Part shown: positions 14,588-17,563 of the stretch, in pieces
Numbering within the stretch: position 1 is the first letter of the stretch
How the letters are laid out: the number at the start of each line of letters is the position of its first letter
NCBI GenBank assembly: GCA_902373515.1
Contig: CABKML010000026.1
Span: forward strand, 1-17,563
DNA length: 17,563 nucleotides
Source of the DNA: an uncultured Eubacteriales bacterium
GTDB lineage: Bacteria; Bacillota; Clostridia; Saccharofermentanales; Fastidiosipilaceae
Direction of reading: 5' to 3'
Notes under the pieces: model-generated
What the model saw: only the letters and a program-made list of their open reading frames with translations
Databases searched by the model: none
Told to the model about the DNA's origin: nothing
Made by a program: the position numbers and the translations under genes

Positions 14588-15630
14588 AATTCTCTTTCAC
14601 ATTTACAAAACATAGTTATAACGGTGAAACCGATAAAACTTCAGAATGCCCGGATATTACTGTTGCTAAAAGCGTTGATTACAGTGAAGCTGATACTACT
14701 GACGGCGATGCAAATAAGCAGGGTTTACAATTGGTTAAAACCACAGAGAATGTTTTGAAGGGTGTTACATTTAGTAAAGCCGGTCAGTATACTTATAAAG
14801 TTACAGAAAATCAAACTTTAGCAGATGGTACAGATCTCCCGCAAGGTTTGGTTATGTCCAAAGCAGAGTACTTGGTTTCGATTTTTACCAAAACTATCGC
14901 TAACAAAAAGGTCGTAGTTGATAATATTTATATCGCACAGTTGAAAAAAGATGATGGAACAGATGCTGATAAAAAAGAAAAAGTAGATTATGATTCAACA
15001 TCAGATACTACCAACAAATTTGAGTTCAACAATAACTATGATCCTAAAGCCGGTAATGATAGTCCTTCAGGTAAAGAAATAAATGAAGCTGATAAAAAAG
15101 GCTTTGTCTTACAGAAAAATGTTGAGGGTGAAAAAGCTAATGCCAATGAAGAGTTTACATTCTCTCTTACGGTAACAAAGCCTGAAGGTTCACATGGTAG
15201 TGACAAAAACTTCAACTATAAAGTTGTTGATTCCAACGGAACAGCCGGTAACGCAAGTCAAGGTGCTTATGGAACAGCTTTTACAGTTAATTTGAAAAAA
15301 GGCTACAGAGTAGTTTTGTCAAGTGTCCTGTTAGGTTCCAAGGTACAGGCAGAAGAAACAGTTAGTGCCGGTTATACCAAATCATTAGCAGCCGGTAAAT
15401 GTAAATTTAACGGAACTGATATTACAACAGTCAACGATCCAGTTGCCGAATTGAAGACAGGTAAAAACATCGGTGATAAGGGCGACAACTCCATCATCTT
15501 CGTCAACACCCAACAAACACCTACCGGTATCTTGTTGAACAGCTTACCGTTCATTGTCCTGGCTTTAGTAGCCTTGGCCGGTATCGTCTTCTTTGTGAAA
15601 AACCGTAAACACGACGATTTGGAAGCTTAA
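14554..15630 (+). CDS. Major pilin (FctA/Spy0128-like), main part (out of frame)
   Basis: This 358-aa continuation of the pilin carries nearly the whole mature subunit; its own TTG start is unlikely to be used. Two Spy0128-type isopeptide domains can be seen. Domain 1 runs from VLNLPSADVKTPAVKFSFTF, through FSKAGQYTYKVTEN (likely catalytic Glu), to FEFNNNYD (likely bond Asn). Domain 2 runs from FVLQKNVEGE (likely bond Lys), through KVQAEETVSAGY (Glu), to IIFVNT (Asn). Such Lys-Asn bonds make pilins rigid and protease-resistant. The C-terminus has the sorting motif QTPTG, a hydrophobic helix (SLPFIVLALVALAGIVFF) and KNRKH. QTPTG is of the (Q/E)VPTG type used by class B pilus sortases, matching the next gene. 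Three domains in order make the family assignment firm; the frameshift is discussed under the upstream half. Confidence 0.85.
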   Translation: MPSADVKTPAVKFSFTFTKHSYNGETDKTSECPDITVAKSVDYSEADTTDGDANKQGLQLVKTTENVLKGVTFSKAGQYTYKVTENQTLADGTDLPQGLVMSKAEYLVSIFTKTIANKKVVVDNIYIAQLKKDDGTDADKKEKVDYDSTSDTTNKFEFNNNYDPKAGNDSPSGKEINEADKKGFVLQKNVEGEKANANEEFTFSLTVTKPEGSHGSDKNFNYKVVDSNGTAGNASQGAYGTAFTVNLKKGYRVVLSSVLLGSKVQAEETVSAGYTKSLAAGKCKFNGTDITTVNDPVAELKTGKNIGDKGDNSIIFVNTQQTPTGILLNSLPFIVLALVALAGIVFFVKNRKHDDLEA

Positions 15631-15646
15631 TTAAAAGGAGTGCAGC

Positions 15647-16693
15647 ATGAAGAAAAGCGCTTTGCCGCCCTTACATACTGCCACGGCAGACGATTGCAGC
15701 CTGAAAACGCCCTTAACGGACTCTCAGGCTGCTGCGCCTGTTAAACCTCGATTAACAGAAAAACAAAAACGGCAAATCAGACTAATCAGAAAAGCCTCCG
15801 GCGTTTTAGATTATTTTATCCTGTTAATATCTCTGGCCGCCCTCTTCATCGGTATGTATGCTTTCTGGGATACCAATCAAGTGATGAGCATCGCCGACAG
15901 TGAAGAATATGCCATGTATAAACCGGACAGCACGAGCAAGCTGTCTTTCAACGAGTTGCAACAACTTAATCCGGATGTTTGCGCCTGGTTGGAAGTTTAC
16001 GGCACTGAAATAGACTATCCGGTAGTACAGGGAAAAGATAACTCGGAGTATCTGAACAAAACGGTTCTGGGCACTTTTTCCACCGCCGGCAGCATATTTT
16101 TGGATAATCGCAACACTCGTGATTTCAGCGATGCCAAGAATATACTTTACGGCCATTACATGGCGGAGCGAAAAATGTTCGGCGATCTGGAATTATTTCA
16201 GGATGAGAAATTTTTCCAAACGCACAAATACGGCCTTTTGCAACGCGAGAAATTACCGAGCCTGGGTATTGAATTTATCGCTTTTTTCCGAACCGTAGGG
16301 ACGGATCAAATGGTCTTATCACCTGCTAAAGCCTTGACGAATCCGCAGGAACTGTTGGACTACATATACGCCAAAGCTACATACAAACGTGAATTGGACA
16401 GCCGACAGAAACCGCATCTGCTGATTATGGACACTTGCGATTTTTCCATCACAAACGGTCGTCATATATTAGTAGGACAGTTGACAGATCAAACACAAGT
16501 GAATACATTTAATACAGGTAAGGTCAAAAAAGGCAATAACTTTTCCCGCTATTTGAGCAAAGTTAAAAGCAAAGACCTTTTACCGGCAGTGCTGGGAATT
16601 TGGCTATTGCTCGGAGCGGCTCTGATCATATCCGCAATTTGCCGGAGAGAGCAACAACGACGAAAGGAGAAAAAGTTGAATGAAGCAAGATAA
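15647..16693 (+). CDS. Class B pilus sortase (SrtC1-like)
   Basis: A 348-aa membrane transpeptidase expected to cut the QTPTG motif and link pilin subunits through a Lys side chain. It has an N-terminal cytoplasmic tail, a helix at about residues 60-78 (YFILLISLAALFIG), the catalytic domain, and a C-terminal helix (LLPAVLGIWLLLGAALIISAI) with a basic tail. A second helix of this kind is usual in polymerising sortases. Catalytic residues are visible: His170 in ILYGHYM, Cys264 in MDTCDFS, and Arg272 in NGRHILVG. The class B pattern YGHxM...MFGDL...F is clear. AAGGAG lies 7 nt before the ATG. The gene follows the pilin by 16 bp and overlaps the next gene by 14 nt, so all are in one operon. No frameshift or missing residue. 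Confidence 0.92.
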   Translation: MKKSALPPLHTATADDCSLKTPLTDSQAAAPVKPRLTEKQKRQIRLIRKASGVLDYFILLISLAALFIGMYAFWDTNQVMSIADSEEYAMYKPDSTSKLSFNELQQLNPDVCAWLEVYGTEIDYPVVQGKDNSEYLNKTVLGTFSTAGSIFLDNRNTRDFSDAKNILYGHYMAERKMFGDLELFQDEKFFQTHKYGLLQREKLPSLGIEFIAFFRTVGTDQMVLSPAKALTNPQELLDYIYAKATYKRELDSRQKPHLLIMDTCDFSITNGRHILVGQLTDQTQVNTFNTGKVKKGNNFSRYLSKVKSKDLLPAVLGIWLLLGAALIISAICRREQQRRKEKKLNEAR

Positions 16694-17393
16694 ACGAAAA
16701 TTGCGTTATTTAATGTGTCTGCTTTTATGTCTGCAACTTTGGTTGACCGACCTTTGTCTGCCTGAAGCTGCTGCTGTCGGCTTGAACAATTCTCTTAAAG
16801 TACGTCAAATTATCTCGATTAACAGCGATTACAGCAAACCGCATGAAGTATTCAATTATGCTTTAAGTCCAAGCAAGGAAAGCCCCGCAGCTCCTTTACC
16901 GGAGAATGCCCGACAGGAATATATTTTCGGTCTGTACGGAGATGAGGAACGCAGCCTTGACTTACGATTTTCTCAAGTCGGGACATATGTTTATGAACTT
17001 AGACAGTTGCCGAGCGATAACAAATATGTGCAACAGGATTTTTCCGTATACACAATTACAATTAGAGTTGTCAATACTGTAAGGGGGTTGGAAGCTGAAG
17101 TTTCCATGATTTTGAATCAGGATAAGCAGAAAACGGATCAGCTGACTTACCATAATCATTATGAAATGCCCAATCCCGGAGGAAGCGGCAGCATTGGCGA
17201 TAATGAGGATAATTCTACGGATAAGCAAGAACCGGCCATTCAAAGCATCGCGAAAAAAATCGGATTGTTATCCAAAACAGGTAATATCCGTTCCGTCTAT
17301 GAATATGTCGGCGTCGTGCTCATCATTTCAGGTTTATTCTTATTTTTGCTTTACAGAAAGAGAGAAGCTGAAGCTCAAAAAGTTGATGATTAA
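16680..17393 (+). CDS. Minor/anchor pilin (FctB-like)
   Basis: A 237-aa secreted surface protein, probably the base subunit that ties the pilus to the wall. Residues 1-32 form a signal peptide (KQDKRKLRY, Leu/Cys-rich core, PEAAA). One pilin domain follows with the same outline as domain 1 of the major pilin: FSQVGTYVYELRQ, YTITIRVVNT, and YHNHYEMP. The Lys and Glu expected for an isopeptide bond appear replaced (VRQII, ELRQ), so the bond is probably absent. A Gly/Ser/Asn-rich linker leads to the sorting motif LSKTG, a helix (YVGVVLIISGLFLFLLY) and RKRE. LSKTG differs from the QTPTG of the major pilin and should suit a housekeeping sortase, as in streptococci where the base pilin is anchored by SrtA. 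It has AAGGAG about 10 nt before the ATG, within the sortase gene. Confidence 0.82.
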   Translation: MKQDKRKLRYLMCLLLCLQLWLTDLCLPEAAAVGLNNSLKVRQIISINSDYSKPHEVFNYALSPSKESPAAPLPENARQEYIFGLYGDEERSLDLRFSQVGTYVYELRQLPSDNKYVQQDFSVYTITIRVVNTVRGLEAEVSMILNQDKQKTDQLTYHNHYEMPNPGGSGSIGDNEDNSTDKQEPAIQSIAKKIGLLSKTGNIRSVYEYVGVVLIISGLFLFLLYRKREAEAQKVDD

Positions 17394-17489
17394 GTGCTGA
17401 CGGCACTTTCACAGCAAATAATGGACCCTCTTCATCTGATATGTACCCAGAATCCTGGACACATTCATTAGCTAATTAAGCTCAACACG

Positions 17490-17533
17490 TGGATGCTATC
17501 CTGTACTTTACAGGAGGCATCCATTTTGTTTTT
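17490..17533 (+). terminator. Rho-independent terminator of the pilus operon
   Basis: A two-part stem has an outer TGGATGC/GCATCCA (17490-17496 with 17517-17523), an inner TCCTGT/ACAGGA (17499-17504 with 17510-17515), and a 5-nt loop. It is followed by TTTTGTTTTT and lies about 100 bp after the last pilus gene. Confidence 0.88.
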
Positions 17534-17563
17534 GCCTGAATTCTTTTATTATTATAGTAATCT

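Noticed and set aside
17425..17475. Fragments GGACCC, TGTACCC and TGGACAC that recall ends of IS3-family elements
   Set aside because: The matches are short and unordered, with no transposase remnant or matching inverted repeat; not enough to call a mobile element.

Overview
The window reads as a low-GC Gram-positive chromosome, most likely a member of Clostridia (Bacillota). The evidence is AT-rich codon use, strong AAGGAG/AGAGG ribosome binding sites, an LLH-type phage holin, a SecA with a C-terminal zinc motif, and sortase-type surface proteins. I cannot name the species from the sequence alone.

Region 1 (1-3420) is the right end of a prophage. It holds the 3' part of a holin gene, a GH25 endolysin with Cpl-7 and LysM domains, a 387-bp gene-free segment, and two overlapping DNA methyltransferase genes (adenine-type, then cytosine C5), closed by a good terminator. 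The gene-free segment is dense with hairpins whose G-U pairs form only in minus-strand RNA, and it looks like two or three short minus-strand RNA units in tandem. Three copies of a 10-bp direct repeat near 3218-3379 suggest integrase-binding arms at the prophage/host junction, followed by an ORF that may be the remaining 3' part of an interrupted host gene.

Region 2 (3420-11570) is host core: a large secreted surface protein with a degenerate sorting signal, secA with its own promoter, an amidohydrolase of the methylthioadenosine/S-adenosylhomocysteine deaminase type 8 bp behind secA, and the tmRNA gene ssrA with promoter and terminator.

Region 3 (11650-17533) is a complete pilus operon with promoter and terminator. 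Its order is secreted ancillary protein, signal-peptidase-like protein, major pilin, class B sortase, minor anchor pilin. This is the layout of the Streptococcus pyogenes FCT pilus locus (cpa-sipA-fctA-srtC-fctB). The signal-peptidase-like protein has Ala at both catalytic positions, as expected for a SipA-type assembly factor and not a protease. The ancillary protein and the major pilin are each split by a one-base frameshift at a homopolymer (G8 and A5), while the assembly genes are intact. This could be phase variation, transcriptional slippage or ribosomal frameshifting, real decay, or sequencing error. The two homopolymer frameshifts and the minus-strand RNA cluster are the points most worth checking.
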